Below are positions 33,781 to 42,994 of a DNA stretch of 64,000 nt, piece after piece. The translations under genes were made by a program, and so were the position numbers. This DNA is from CAWHBO01 sp963827735 (GTDB lineage: Bacteria > Patescibacteriota > Patescibacteriia > Patescibacteriales > UBA12075), in the NCBI GenBank assembly GCA_963827735.1, contig CAWHBO010000001.1, forward strand, positions 43,219 to 107,218, written 5' to 3'. The notes under the pieces are model-generated. The model was not told where the DNA came from and did no database searches. It saw only the letters and a list, made by a program, of their open reading frames with translations. How positions within the stretch are numbered: the stretch's first letter is position 1; each line of letters starts with the position of its first letter.

Positions 33781-33809
33781 AATATAACACATATATTAAT
33801 ATTTGTCAA
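33781..33809 (-). promoter_or_regulatory. Consensus promoter of the 54-aa protein gene
   Basis: On the minus strand: TTGACA (33809-33804), 17-bp spacer, TATATT (33786-33781), 37 bases ahead of the start codon. Confidence 0.8.
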
Positions 33810-33870
33810 GCAGGCAAAAATGCAACAAAAAACACCATTATTATTGGTGTTTAATATTAAAAATGATTTT

Positions 33871-34206
33871 TTATATTCCTGCCGTTAGCTCATTTATCTG
33901 CTCAATGTACAGGCTGAAGATAGAAAATGTATAGTAAATCGTTAAAACGCTGGAAAGAAGCGTCAGCGCGATCGTAACTCCCCCAACCCATTTGGCTTGC
34001 TTGGAATTTTTCATCAGATACTTGATGCCGGGCCACAACCCTAAAGGCGGTAAAAAAATTGCCAAAGCATAAACACCGATCTGCGCAATAACGGAGATCG
34101 GCATCGGTTTTTCTTTCAGATTGTACCCGCAGTTTGGGCAGAAAAAAAATTCTGGCAAAACCGGCTGATGACAAACTGGGCAAATGATTTGATTGGTTTC
34201 TTGCAT
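33871..34206 (-). CDS. Zinc-ribbon membrane protein
   Basis: 111 residues from ATG 34206 (the earlier ATG at 34269 adds 21 residues without family likeness). The N-terminal zinc ribbon has CPVCHQPV and CPNCGYNL (two C-x2-C pairs, residues 9-31). Two hydrophobic helices follow (ISVIAQIGVYALAIFLPPLGLW and WVGGVTIALTLLSSVLTIYY). Proteins of this type are common and uncharacterised in CPR genomes. It lies 9-70 bases downstream of the large surface protein gene on the same strand and may be co-transcribed. Confidence 0.8.
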   Translation of the reverse strand: MQETNQIICPVCHQPVLPEFFFCPNCGYNLKEKPMPISVIAQIGVYALAIFLPPLGLWPGIKYLMKNSKQAKWVGGVTIALTLLSSVLTIYYTFSIFSLYIEQINELTAGI

Positions 34207-34277
34207 AACTTTGAAAGTCGCTCTTAGTGGCCTGAAGTCGTAAAAGACGAAAGCTTGATCTAAATTCAAGTCTAAAA

Positions 34278-36353
34278 TTATTTTACGCCCCTCACATCTC
34301 CTACCTCTATTTTTCTAATATCATCTGGTTTAGCCCCCAAACTTCTTGCTTTCATTATTTCATACATGCTATCCTCTGTGCCTCCATACCATCTTTTACC
34401 ATCTTTAATATACCATATTTCACCGTGAGAATTGGGCCCTGATACCTGTAGAAGCATTTTGCCTTCTAGTCTATCTACCAAGTTTTGACTATAATCATAC
34501 TTTACATTAGTCATTGGATTGTAACCATTTTCCACTTCTCCTTTATCGTTAAACCCATCACCATCCGTATCATTTTTATTAGGATCAGAACCGAGTGCTG
34601 ATTCTAGCCTGTCTGGCAAACCATCACTGTCTGTATCTTGTAAATTATATAATTTATTAGGCACGCCAACTGGAATTTTTTGAATATCATCATAAGTAAT
34701 GCCTGTCGCTAATTTTGAGCCGATGCTTAATGCCGCTTCACCATTTTCAAAATAAAATCTATTTTTACTTAACGGATCAACATACCATAATCTTCCATGA
34801 TTTTCCACATCCAACAACATTGTACCAGCATATTTTTCTGCAAATTTCTGGTCTAGTTGGGTAAGTTTTTTCTCTAACTCAATAACTTGTTTTTCTAATG
34901 CACTAATTTGTCTTTGTAATTGAGGAACTAATTGATTTATAGAGTCTTTGTCATTATTGATATTATTATCATCGATGATATCAGAACCACCATCAATAGT
35001 TGTGGTAAAAGAATATTCTTTGGAAGTAGTTTTAGGCACACCAGCTTTTTTTTGTCCAGAAACTGTAAATTTATAAGTTGTAAACGGGGTTAAATTTTTT
35101 AATACTATTGAGTGGCTAGTTTGCGTATAATCATCAATTTTATCCCAGTTCCAATTTTCGTGATTTCCGTCAACGCTCCAATAATGAACATCGCTGTTTG
35201 TTGGATAATTTGTTGTCCAGTTAACGGTAACGGCAGTTGGCCTGATTAAAGATGTTGGGACATTGATATTTGAAAACTGAATAATGTCGCTATTATTATT
35301 TCCTGAGTCATATGTGGTTGTAAATTCTAGCGTATCAGATTTAGTTAAATTTTTCAGAGAGTCTTTTGCATTTATGTAATATTGGTATGTTGTAAATGAC
35401 TGTAAGCCAGTTATTTTAACAAAGTGGTTTTTTGAAAAATCGTCTGTTCCTTGCCATGACCAATTATTAGATCCTGCTTTAGCGTAATACACAATACTAT
35501 CGGTTTGCACATTTGTGTTCCAAGTTATAGTTGCTCTGTCAATTCCAATTGATTGATACGGAACTTCAATGTTTGAAATAATAGGATTTTTTTTGTCGCT
35601 ACCAAAAGGAAAATCAAAAGTATAAACTGAAGATGTCGCTTTATTTCTATCATTATCATAGCAAATCAAATTATAATAACCCTTATCGCCATTAAAATAC
35701 TTTGTATTCTCACCTTGGTTTTTGATTTCAATTGCATATTTATAATTTCCGTTACTGTCTGATTTTGGATAATTTGAACCAAAAATATAATCATCAGCAT
35801 CTCTTGTCGAAATAAGTAAATCATCGTCTAAATTTCCATCCTTTATGCTATAAATCATTGTGCAATCATAATCGCCATTAGTCTGCCACCCAATATAAAA
35901 TGCTTCGCTGGTTACACTGCTTGCTTCAATGTTTGAAATAGTTAAATCAGTATCCAAAGTTATAGTAATTGCGTTAGTTGTTGTCATTGTACAACCGTTT
36001 GTTGAACATACACTGATTGTATAATCAGCATTACCACCAGAAACAAACCCATTTATTTCATCCAAATCAATATAAACAATTTTTTTACCACTAGAAACTA
36101 AAACATTAGGTTCTACTAGAAAAACATCGCTGGTGCCTTGGGCTAACTGCTTACTTGCAAATACGTCTACATAATACGAATCAATTGTGGGATTAATTTT
36201 TTCAAGTTCTAATTGAACTTCTTCATCAATAGAATAAGAATCTTTGTACGTTGACATTTTGAATCCTGGATAATTATCAACGGAAGCAAAAACAGGCACA
36301 CTTGCGAGAATCAAAGACAAACCTAAAATTATGGGCAATATTTTTTTCTGCAT
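34278..36353 (-). CDS. Secreted surface protein with Fn3-like and calcium-binding repeats
   Basis: 691 residues with a signal peptide (MQKKILPIILGLSLILASVPVFA). The body has an N-terminal beta domain, then three fibronectin-type-III-like modules, each with an ITWNTN/VNWTTN-type strand, a WSWQG/WNWDK segment and TTYQYYI/TTYKFTV (residues 270-460). A coiled coil (about 480-520) precedes two copies of a CPR-type domain (LLDVENHGRLWYVDP..., LLQVSGPNSHGEIWYIKDGK) that flank thrombospondin-3-like calcium loops DTDSDGLPD and DTDGDGFND. Probably attached to or displayed at the cell surface, perhaps in contact with host cells. No sortase motif is visible. Confidence 0.85.
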   Translation of the reverse strand: MQKKILPIILGLSLILASVPVFASVDNYPGFKMSTYKDSYSIDEEVQLELEKINPTIDSYYVDVFASKQLAQGTSDVFLVEPNVLVSSGKKIVYIDLDEINGFVSGGNADYTISVCSTNGCTMTTTNAITITLDTDLTISNIEASSVTSEAFYIGWQTNGDYDCTMIYSIKDGNLDDDLLISTRDADDYIFGSNYPKSDSNGNYKYAIEIKNQGENTKYFNGDKGYYNLICYDNDRNKATSSVYTFDFPFGSDKKNPIISNIEVPYQSIGIDRATITWNTNVQTDSIVYYAKAGSNNWSWQGTDDFSKNHFVKITGLQSFTTYQYYINAKDSLKNLTKSDTLEFTTTYDSGNNNSDIIQFSNINVPTSLIRPTAVTVNWTTNYPTNSDVHYWSVDGNHENWNWDKIDDYTQTSHSIVLKNLTPFTTYKFTVSGQKKAGVPKTTSKEYSFTTTIDGGSDIIDDNNINNDKDSINQLVPQLQRQISALEKQVIELEKKLTQLDQKFAEKYAGTMLLDVENHGRLWYVDPLSKNRFYFENGEAALSIGSKLATGITYDDIQKIPVGVPNKLYNLQDTDSDGLPDRLESALGSDPNKNDTDGDGFNDKGEVENGYNPMTNVKYDYSQNLVDRLEGKMLLQVSGPNSHGEIWYIKDGKRWYGGTEDSMYEIMKARSLGAKPDDIRKIEVGDVRGVK

Positions 36354-36418
36354 ATTTTTATCTTAGTAATATTATAAAAATAATTAATTTCTAGACGCTG
36401 CGGCAAAGCCATTTTTCG

Positions 36419-36492
36419 TGGCTCGGGGACAGAGATTCGAACTCCGATAAACAGGACCAGAACCTGTTGTCCTACCATTAGACGATCCCCGA
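36419..36492 (-). tRNA. tRNA-Gln (CTG)
   Basis: Minus-strand cloverleaf of 74 bases: acceptor TCGGGGA / TCCCCGA, D-arm GTC...GAC, anticodon stem ACAGG / CCTGT with loop TTCTGGT (anticodon CTG), T-arm with TTCGAAT loop, discriminator G and an encoded CCA end. Confidence 0.93.
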
Positions 36493-36699
36493 AAATATAA
36501 AAAAATAAATTTTTTTAATCGGGGCACACCCCGAAGATTCAATTAAGAATTAAAAAAATAATAATTAAAAATTCAATAAAAAACCACCGTTTGTGGCTAT
36601 TGTTAATATATTCTAATATATATTTTAAAAAATGTAAATATAAGCAAATATTATCTTAATAAATACTTTTTTAAAAAAATAATATTACCAATAAAATTT

Positions 36700-37506
36700 T
36701 TAATTTTTAATTGAATCCAATCTTAACCTGATCTCTCCCATCATCTCCTCGGTTGCCGTCTCGCCTTTCTTGATTATGGCGGGTATTTCAGAAAATTTAA
36801 AACTCTCAATGATGCCCCCGACATGCGGCTTGATAAGCACCGCGCATTCATTCGCTTTTTGCATTTTATATTTTACCGCCATCATCCGGATGATGTCGTA
36901 TGATTGCATCAAGACCGCAATCGTCCCGGGGTTATCAAGCTTTATCCTTCTTTTTGTTATCAAATCCACTCCGATGATCAGATCCGCTCCCTGGCTTTTT
37001 GAGACGTCAATTGGCGTTGGATTGACAACGCCGCCATCAATCAAATAACTGTCGCCAATCTTAACCGGTGGAAAAATCCCCGGGACACTGATGCTGGCCT
37101 GGACGGCTTCCGCAATCAAGCCTTTCTCAATGATCTCTTCATCGCCGGTTTCAAGATTTGTCGTTACAACCGCAAAGGGAATTTTCGTCTGCGAAAATTT
37201 TGCGTCGCCGATCAAGCTGGTTATGTACTGATACACGTTGTTGCCTTTGATGATGGAGCGCTTGGGGTGCCTTAAGTCAACCATTTTCATCAGATCTCTT
37301 TTTCTTATCTTAAGCGCATGCTGTTCAATCTCCGCGACCGGCATTCCCAACGCGTAGCAGGAACCGAAAAGCGCGCCCATGCTTGTCCCGCATAAATAAT
37401 CTATCTTTATACCCTCTCTTTCCAGAACCTTTAGCACTCCGATGTGGGCGATGCCCCTGGCACCCCCGCCGCCCAGCGCTAAGCCTATTTTATTTTTGTT
37501 GATCAT
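36700..37506 (-). CDS. Patatin-like phospholipase (RssA-type)
   Basis: Lipid acyl hydrolase of 268 residues with the patatin Ser-Asp dyad: oxyanion-loop LALGGGGARGIAHIGVL at the N-terminus, nucleophile elbow GTSMGALFG (G-x-S-x-G, residues 42-50), and the catalytic DGG in YLIDGGVVNPTPID near residue 158. It matches bacterial RssA/YchK proteins. ATG 37506 is preferred to the TTG at 37512. It is the gene downstream of dnaX with 20 bases between and may share its transcript. Substrate unknown. Confidence 0.92.
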   Translation of the reverse strand: MINKNKIGLALGGGGARGIAHIGVLKVLEREGIKIDYLCGTSMGALFGSCYALGMPVAEIEQHALKIRKRDLMKMVDLRHPKRSIIKGNNVYQYITSLIGDAKFSQTKIPFAVVTTNLETGDEEIIEKGLIAEAVQASISVPGIFPPVKIGDSYLIDGGVVNPTPIDVSKSQGADLIIGVDLITKRRIKLDNPGTIAVLMQSYDIIRMMAVKYKMQKANECAVLIKPHVGGIIESFKFSEIPAIIKKGETATEEMMGEIRLRLDSIKN

Positions 37507-37525
37507 ATTCAAAAATTATCAGCTG

Positions 37526-39181
37526 TCAGCTTATCACTTTCCCTCCAAAAGTTTTAAGGAGGCTGTCCACAACTTTGTCTTTATCAATCTTGATGTTTGC
37601 GGGGTAATCCTCCTCAATGCTTGCCGGAGCGCTTTCTTCGGAAAAAACCGGAGCATTTTCACTGGCTGACAAAGAATTGTTCGCTTGGATATTCTCATCA
37701 ATGATCGCTTCAATTGAAAAACGTCGGCCATACACCTCTTCCATCACTTTTTCCACGATTTGTCTGATGCCGTTGTCGCTTAAGCGATCCTTATGGAATT
37801 TATATTTAAAAGCCAGGCACACATCATTTCCGGTAACGCTTCTTGGCTCGCAAACGCGCAGAATAAAAGAAAGTGAATGGTTATATTTTTTTATCTTTGC
37901 CAGCACCTCGTTCCAACGGGATGATATCTCGTTTTTTTCAATCTCAGTTGAAGGAATTTTATCCGCGTCCCGAAACGGTGTTTGTCCGTTTGCCGGCTTC
38001 GCTTGAGATAAGCCTTGGTTGCCATAATTGCGGTTGGAGGCAGATACGGTATTCATGGAAATCATCCTGGCATTTTGATCGGAAACCGAAGATGATGAAA
38101 GATTGATGATCGCAACCTCCAAGGGCAGCTGCTGGATAAAACTCGCGCTCAAGCTGTTTTTGGCGATTGAAAATCCGTTGATCGCTCCGATTATCTGAGC
38201 CAAATCCATTTTCGACGCAACATTTGAAAGCCTAGTTTCCATATCCGGGCTAAGTTCTTGCCCGAATTTTTCAGAAAGTCCGGGGGATATTTTGAGTAGC
38301 ATCAATTTGCGCAAAACTTCAATCAAATCAATCGTAAATCTCTTCAAATCAACACCATCTCTGATCAGATTGTTTATAAGCTCAATCGCCTTGGCCGCGT
38401 CTTTCTGGCTTAAAAACTCAATCAGCGTCATCACTTCATTCATATCGCTTCTTGGAATCACCAGGTCAGCGTCTTTTTCCGTTATCTCATCGCCGCCAAT
38501 GGCTGCAATTTGGCCGAGCAAGCCAATAGCGTCTCGCATATGCCCCTCAGAATGCCGGGCGATTGACTCCAGGACGCCTTTTTGAATCTTAATTTTTTCT
38601 GAATCAGCGATAAAAGACAAGCGTTTAACGATATCTGAAAATGACATCCGCTTAAAATCAAATCTCTCGCAGCGTGAAATTATAGTGTTGGGAATTTTAT
38701 GAGCTTCGGTCGTACACAAGACAAAAATCACATTCAGCGGCGGCTCTTCCAAAACTTTTAGCAAAGCATTGAAAGCTGAAATCGAAAGCATATGGACCTC
38801 ATCAATGATAAAAACTTTGAATTTTGAATGGCTCGGGGCAATGCGCGAAACAGCAATGATGTTTTCTCTGACATTGTCAACGCCCGTATGGCTGGCCGCG
38901 TCTATCTCAATCGTGTCCATGTCATTCCCTTTGGAAACATTCTCGCAAGAAGCGCAATTGTTGCATGGTTCAAATTCACCCGGTTTCTTTTGCTCGCAAT
39001 TGAGTGACTTGGCGATCAGGCGGGCCAGCGTCGTTTTTCCAACTCCGCGCGGACCGCAAAACAAATAAGCATGCGCCAGCTTGCCGGCTGCAATCTCATG
39101 CTCAATGGTAACTTTTATGTGATTCTGCCCGGTAAGCTCAGAAAAACCCTGGGGGCGGTATTTACGGTATAGAGTGGCCAT
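37526..39181 (-). CDS. dnaX: DNA polymerase III subunit gamma/tau
   Basis: Clamp-loader ATPase of 551 residues. Walker A GPRGVGKTTLARLIAK near residue 43, zinc-binding cysteines in LNCEQKK...CNNCASC, Walker B VFIIDEVHML, and sensor/SRC motif TIISRCERFDF. The clamp-loader collar follows (to about residue 370), then a variable C-terminal region with a tau-like domain (SRWNEVLAKIKKYNHSLSFILR). A shorter gamma made by frameshifting cannot be judged. Starts MATLYRKYRPQGFSELTGQ, the standard family N-terminus. Confidence 0.96.
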   Translation of the reverse strand: MATLYRKYRPQGFSELTGQNHIKVTIEHEIAAGKLAHAYLFCGPRGVGKTTLARLIAKSLNCEQKKPGEFEPCNNCASCENVSKGNDMDTIEIDAASHTGVDNVRENIIAVSRIAPSHSKFKVFIIDEVHMLSISAFNALLKVLEEPPLNVIFVLCTTEAHKIPNTIISRCERFDFKRMSFSDIVKRLSFIADSEKIKIQKGVLESIARHSEGHMRDAIGLLGQIAAIGGDEITEKDADLVIPRSDMNEVMTLIEFLSQKDAAKAIELINNLIRDGVDLKRFTIDLIEVLRKLMLLKISPGLSEKFGQELSPDMETRLSNVASKMDLAQIIGAINGFSIAKNSLSASFIQQLPLEVAIINLSSSSVSDQNARMISMNTVSASNRNYGNQGLSQAKPANGQTPFRDADKIPSTEIEKNEISSRWNEVLAKIKKYNHSLSFILRVCEPRSVTGNDVCLAFKYKFHKDRLSDNGIRQIVEKVMEEVYGRRFSIEAIIDENIQANNSLSASENAPVFSEESAPASIEEDYPANIKIDKDKVVDSLLKTFGGKVIS

Positions 39182-39219
39182 ACTTTATAATATAATTAAC
39201 CTTTACGTTTTATTAAAAA

Positions 39220-39324
39220 ATATTCAATGATCAATAACCAATATTCAATCAATAATCAATGAAAAAATAATCAATTGAGCATTAAAAAATTGGATATTGA
39301 TTGAATGTTGATCATTGAATATTA
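39220..39324. repeat. TATTGAAT inverted-repeat element, copy 5
   Basis: Left arm AATATTCAATGATCAATAACC..., right arm ATTGATTGAATGTTGATCATTGAATATT. It fills most of the gap between dnaX and the next minus-strand gene. Confidence 0.78.
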
Positions 39325-39392
39325 TACCTGAAATGTTAAAAAAAATTAAAACAACAGACAATCATGCCGTTCTTATAAATAAAAATTCTGTT

Positions 39393-40076
39393 CTATTGCT
39401 TCACAATATTCTCCACCGCCGCCCATTTGCTTTCTCCGACTTTGGGGACCAAAATCACGACTTCGTCGCCGTTTTGGCCTTTGAAATAAGTGACGGAAGC
39501 CGTAAGCACTCTCCAGCTTTTGTCCTCGGAATGGACAGTGAAATTTCCATTAGCGGCTTGCTCCAGGATGCCGATAACCCTGCCTCTTTCAATCGGACCA
39601 ATCTGTTTGTAGACGAATGTTCCGTTGGCAGTGATCGTAAGCTTCAAGATATCGCCTTCCACCAGCTTAGACTTTGAAGCATAGTTGGCCGGGATGCTAT
39701 ATTGCTTGCCGTCCGGGCCAATCATGCATTCGCCATCAAAGACGCCTTCAATGATTTGCCCGCTGTCATCCTCTGAAGCGTCATCTTGTTTTTCGCTCAT
39801 CTGCCCGATGCTGATGCGCGCTTCGTTCTCGCTCATCACGCCGGAAAGCAGATCAATCATCTTCTCAATGCTCTGCTTCTGGTTAAGCAACAGTTTTCTG
39901 AGAAGATCTATTTTTGTTTTTGAAAACTCGCGAGTTTCCTCATGTTCATCGCTTTTTGGCTTTTTTTTGCTTTTTTCTTCGGCATGACCTTCCAATTCCA
40001 GGTCATCAACCAAAAAATTTTCTTCACTTTCATTGTTTAACTCATCATTTTGAGCGTTTTTTTGATTTGAAACCAT
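39393..40076 (-). CDS. Conserved-type protein of unknown function, acidic N-terminus
   Basis: 227 residues, no signal peptide or helix for a membrane. The first 65 residues are highly acidic and low complexity (NNESEENFLVDDLELEGH). A helical part (residues 55-90, LLRKLLLNQKQSIEKMIDLL) follows. The C-terminal 120 residues look like a small beta-rich domain (GVFDGECMIGPDGKQYSIPA, YASKSKLVEGDILKLTI, WRVLTASVTYFKGQNGDEV). No family is recognised with certainty. It lies between dnaX and the VirD4-like ATPase gene on the same strand. A nucleic-acid-binding OB- or SH3-like fold is a guess. Confidence 0.7.
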   Translation of the reverse strand: MVSNQKNAQNDELNNESEENFLVDDLELEGHAEEKSKKKPKSDEHEETREFSKTKIDLLRKLLLNQKQSIEKMIDLLSGVMSENEARISIGQMSEKQDDASEDDSGQIIEGVFDGECMIGPDGKQYSIPANYASKSKLVEGDILKLTITANGTFVYKQIGPIERGRVIGILEQAANGNFTVHSEDKSWRVLTASVTYFKGQNGDEVVILVPKVGESKWAAVENIVKQ

Positions 40077-40174
40077 ATATTTTTATTTTAATATTGGGGA
40101 TTTTTTATTTTAATAAACTAATTTTTGACTTTTACATCTTAGAACAAATTTTGGTTTTTGTAAACAACTTATTT

Positions 40175-40242
40175 TACAAAATACAAATTTATACAAATAT
40201 ACAAACAATTGTTTGTATATTTGTATAAATTTGTATTTTGTA
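40175..40242. repeat. 68-bp perfect palindrome of TACAAAT units
   Basis: Every base from 40175 to 40208 pairs with 40209-40242. The halves consist of TACAAATNTA units with about 8-base spacing. It ends three bases from the stop codon of the VirD4-like gene. The same units occur at 58124-58160. Confidence 0.88.
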
Positions 40243-40244
40243 TA

Positions 40245-42770
40245 CTAGTAATTCGACCGCCTGCGTATCTCCGCCTCTATCAGCTTCCTATCTTGCCCGT
40301 ACTTCAGACGGCTTAACATCTTTATCTTGCCAACGAGTTCCGGCCGCTCAATCCCCGGCAAAGGATATGTGGCGCGCATGGAAAACGGCCGGCTGGAGGC
40401 ATTATCAATGAGCAGTTTTACATAAGCTGTATATCTTTCAATGTTGATCAAATCGTATTGATTAAAAACCGGCGCAAATTCTTTTTCCATCACCTCAGCG
40501 TCTTCCGAGCCGACTTTGAACAAAATCCAAGTGCCGACGTTTCCAAAAACGGCCTCTTTGATTGAAGAATCTTGATTCTTCACAAGCTGTCCCAGATACT
40601 GGTGAGCGATGATCAAATTTAATTTATACTTTCTCGCTTCTGACAAAATTGAGTTGATGGAGTCAGTGGTGAAATTTTGGAATTCATCAATATATAAATA
40701 AAAATCTTTGCGGGCTTCTTCGGGGATATCGGTCCGTGACAGCGCCGCCATGAGAATTTGACCGACCAAAATCATGCCGAGAAGATGAGCATTCATTTCT
40801 CCAACTTGTCCTTTTGAAAGATCAATCAGCAAGATTTTGCGCTTATCCATCACATCTCTCAAATTGAAGGCGCTTTTCTGCTGAGCGATGATGGGGCGCA
40901 TGGTATCGTTGGAAATAAATTGCGTCAGCTTGGATGTAACGTACGGCACAACGTTGGCCAGAGCCGCGTCTCCTCCGGCTTTTTCCGCTTCCTTGCGCCA
41001 AAAATCAACCACGGTCTGGTCGGCGCATTTTTCCAGCTTCATCTTTCGGAATTCTGCATCAGCCAAAACCTTCGGCACCTCCATAAGCGTTGATCCTGAT
41101 TCGGGACTGGCCATGATGAGCAGCATCGCATTCCTGACATATTGCTCAAAGATCGGTCCGCCGGTCGCTTTGAGATCATACAGCTTATCAAAGATTTTTA
41201 TCATCTCGTTTATGACAAAGGTCTTTTGTTCCGGATATCTGGGGTCATATTCAAGCAGATTGAGCCCCAGCGGCCTTTCCGTGTCAGCCGGTGCGAACAA
41301 AATGACATCTTCCGCTCTTTCCGGGGGAATTCTGGACATAACATCCGATACCAAGTCGCCATGCGGATCAAGCAAGCACACGCCTTCTCCATTTAAAATA
41401 TCCTGAACAGCCATGCTGGCGATCATGGTGGATTTGCCTGATCCTGATTTTCCAATCATGTACGTATGGCGCCTTCGATCATTTCTTTTCATATGGATAT
41501 CCCTCGTTATGCCGCGATAAACATTTTGTCCAAGGACGATGCCTTCGCCCGGCAATTCCGAAGGGGCGGGAGCGTGGCTCGCGGAGAGCCAAAGGATGTT
41601 CGGTGTTTCGCTGGTCTTGTTGGGAAAATGAAAAAGGCTTGCCAATTCTTCCGTATTCAGAAGAAATCTTATCTTTCTGTTGAAACGACGATAAATAAAA
41701 TCGTGGATGGTTCTTCGTTTTTCGCCAATCCTGATCTTGTTCATGAAGCTGTTGCCATATTCATACAGATTGTATTGCGCGTAAGCGCTGATAAGATTCT
41801 CCAGATACATTCTTCCTTGTCCCGCATTTTCCGCGCTGACAACGATGCGAAGATTGACATCCAAACCGGCCTTGGAATTCTTTTCTTCAATGCCCTTAAG
41901 CATCTCTTCCTCCATCTGGGTAAGCCTGTTCATCTGAGGGTTGTTTATATCCTTGCTGGGAGATTTCGCCGCCTTGAAAAGCTCATAAAAAAAACGTGTG
42001 ATTGGATTCATATCATGCGTCCTAAGAATTTGCCTGATAGACTCGCCTTTGTATATCTTGCGTCCAATCTTGCCCGCCTTGCTATGCCATCTGGGATGCG
42101 CGCTCCTTACGATATACTGAATTGACATCCCTTCATCTTCTCTGAGCTTGGTCATTACATTGAGAATCGTATTTAAAGGATCGACTTCCATCTTGTTATA
42201 TGTCTTCAAGGGCAAAAGCATATTGCGGCGGGTTTTGATATCACCGGCAATGATCGCGCTTTGGGGATTAAAAATGTTATAATCAGAGGATTCTTCCACC
42301 ACGGCTGAAGGGTAGTGGGCATTGATCTGCTGTTCCATATAACGCTTCATGCCGGTTGGGACAATCACGTAAAAAATGATCTTCTTCTCTTTGGCGACAA
42401 TTTCAAAACTGAAATGGTCATTCCTTCCCAAAAACCAACTTTTAATCCCCCTCTGCGCTCTCAAGCCTCCAATTGAAGAAAAAATCGTTTCTCCCTTTGC
42501 CAGAATCTCCTTCAATTCCTGCACCGTTGTTTCCTTGTCCTTATCTCCCGGCTTATCTTTCGGCAGACGAACGATAAATACCGTATGCTGGTAAAAAGCG
42601 CTTTTTGACGCCAAACTCTCGCAGATCCTTCTTAACGCAAAAACAAAAACCACGGCCAGCAAAGCCAAAAAGGGATACAGCGCCCAAGTGCCGAAAACGA
42701 TATCAAAGATGCTGCGGCTTACGATTATAAAATTTTGATCAATGATTGGATTTGACAGGCCGTAATCCAT
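40245..42770 (-). CDS. VirD4/HerA-like membrane ATPase (type IV secretion coupling-protein family)
   Basis: 841 residues. N-terminal membrane helix (ALYPFLALLAVVFVFALRR, residues 30-50), then a large middle domain and a P-loop ATPase: Walker A MIGKSGSGKSTMIASM near residue 438, VCLLDPHGDLV, VILFAPADTERPLGLNLL, Walker B LYIDEFQNF, and an arginine-finger-like C-terminal region. Homologues couple DNA or protein substrates to type IV systems. In CPR genomes a stand-alone copy with this layout is common. No relaxase, VirB-like or pilin genes are nearby, so conjugation is not supported; DNA uptake or protein export is possible. Confidence 0.87.
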   Translation of the reverse strand: MDYGLSNPIIDQNFIIVSRSIFDIVFGTWALYPFLALLAVVFVFALRRICESLASKSAFYQHTVFIVRLPKDKPGDKDKETTVQELKEILAKGETIFSSIGGLRAQRGIKSWFLGRNDHFSFEIVAKEKKIIFYVIVPTGMKRYMEQQINAHYPSAVVEESSDYNIFNPQSAIIAGDIKTRRNMLLPLKTYNKMEVDPLNTILNVMTKLREDEGMSIQYIVRSAHPRWHSKAGKIGRKIYKGESIRQILRTHDMNPITRFFYELFKAAKSPSKDINNPQMNRLTQMEEEMLKGIEEKNSKAGLDVNLRIVVSAENAGQGRMYLENLISAYAQYNLYEYGNSFMNKIRIGEKRRTIHDFIYRRFNRKIRFLLNTEELASLFHFPNKTSETPNILWLSASHAPAPSELPGEGIVLGQNVYRGITRDIHMKRNDRRRHTYMIGKSGSGKSTMIASMAVQDILNGEGVCLLDPHGDLVSDVMSRIPPERAEDVILFAPADTERPLGLNLLEYDPRYPEQKTFVINEMIKIFDKLYDLKATGGPIFEQYVRNAMLLIMASPESGSTLMEVPKVLADAEFRKMKLEKCADQTVVDFWRKEAEKAGGDAALANVVPYVTSKLTQFISNDTMRPIIAQQKSAFNLRDVMDKRKILLIDLSKGQVGEMNAHLLGMILVGQILMAALSRTDIPEEARKDFYLYIDEFQNFTTDSINSILSEARKYKLNLIIAHQYLGQLVKNQDSSIKEAVFGNVGTWILFKVGSEDAEVMEKEFAPVFNQYDLINIERYTAYVKLLIDNASSRPFSMRATYPLPGIERPELVGKIKMLSRLKYGQDRKLIEAEIRRRSNY

Positions 42771-42851
42771 ATGGATAATCTTTTAAATTATATTTTAATA
42801 TCTAAAATAACTATTTTAAAATTCTTTTATATTGCCGTCTCTAAATGTTTT

Positions 42852-42936
42852 TAATAATCAATATCCAATGATCAATATTCAATGAATATTCAATATTTAA
42901 TATTCATTGAATATTGAATATTGTGCATTGAACATT
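42852..42936. repeat. TATTGAAT inverted-repeat element, copy 6
   Basis: Left arm AATAATCAATATCCAATGATC and right arm CATTGAATATTGAATATTG. It lies between the DUF4012 gene end and the VirD4-like gene start. Confidence 0.78.
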
Positions 42937-42994
42937 CTAGATTTTTTACACAAAACTTCAATCTTAATCAATTTAAAGGAGCAACTCAAAATTA

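Noticed and set aside
36419..36492. tRNA gene as an integration hotspot
   Set aside because: No repeat of the tRNA 3' end and no integrase within reach; neighbours are ordinary genes.
37526..39181. Programmed frameshift making a short gamma subunit in dnaX
   Set aside because: I could not find a convincing slippery run with a following hairpin in the coding strand.
40245..42770. Conjugation locus or integrative element
   Set aside because: Only the ATPase is present; no relaxase, VirB proteins, integrase nearby or attachment repeats at the tRNA-Gln gene.
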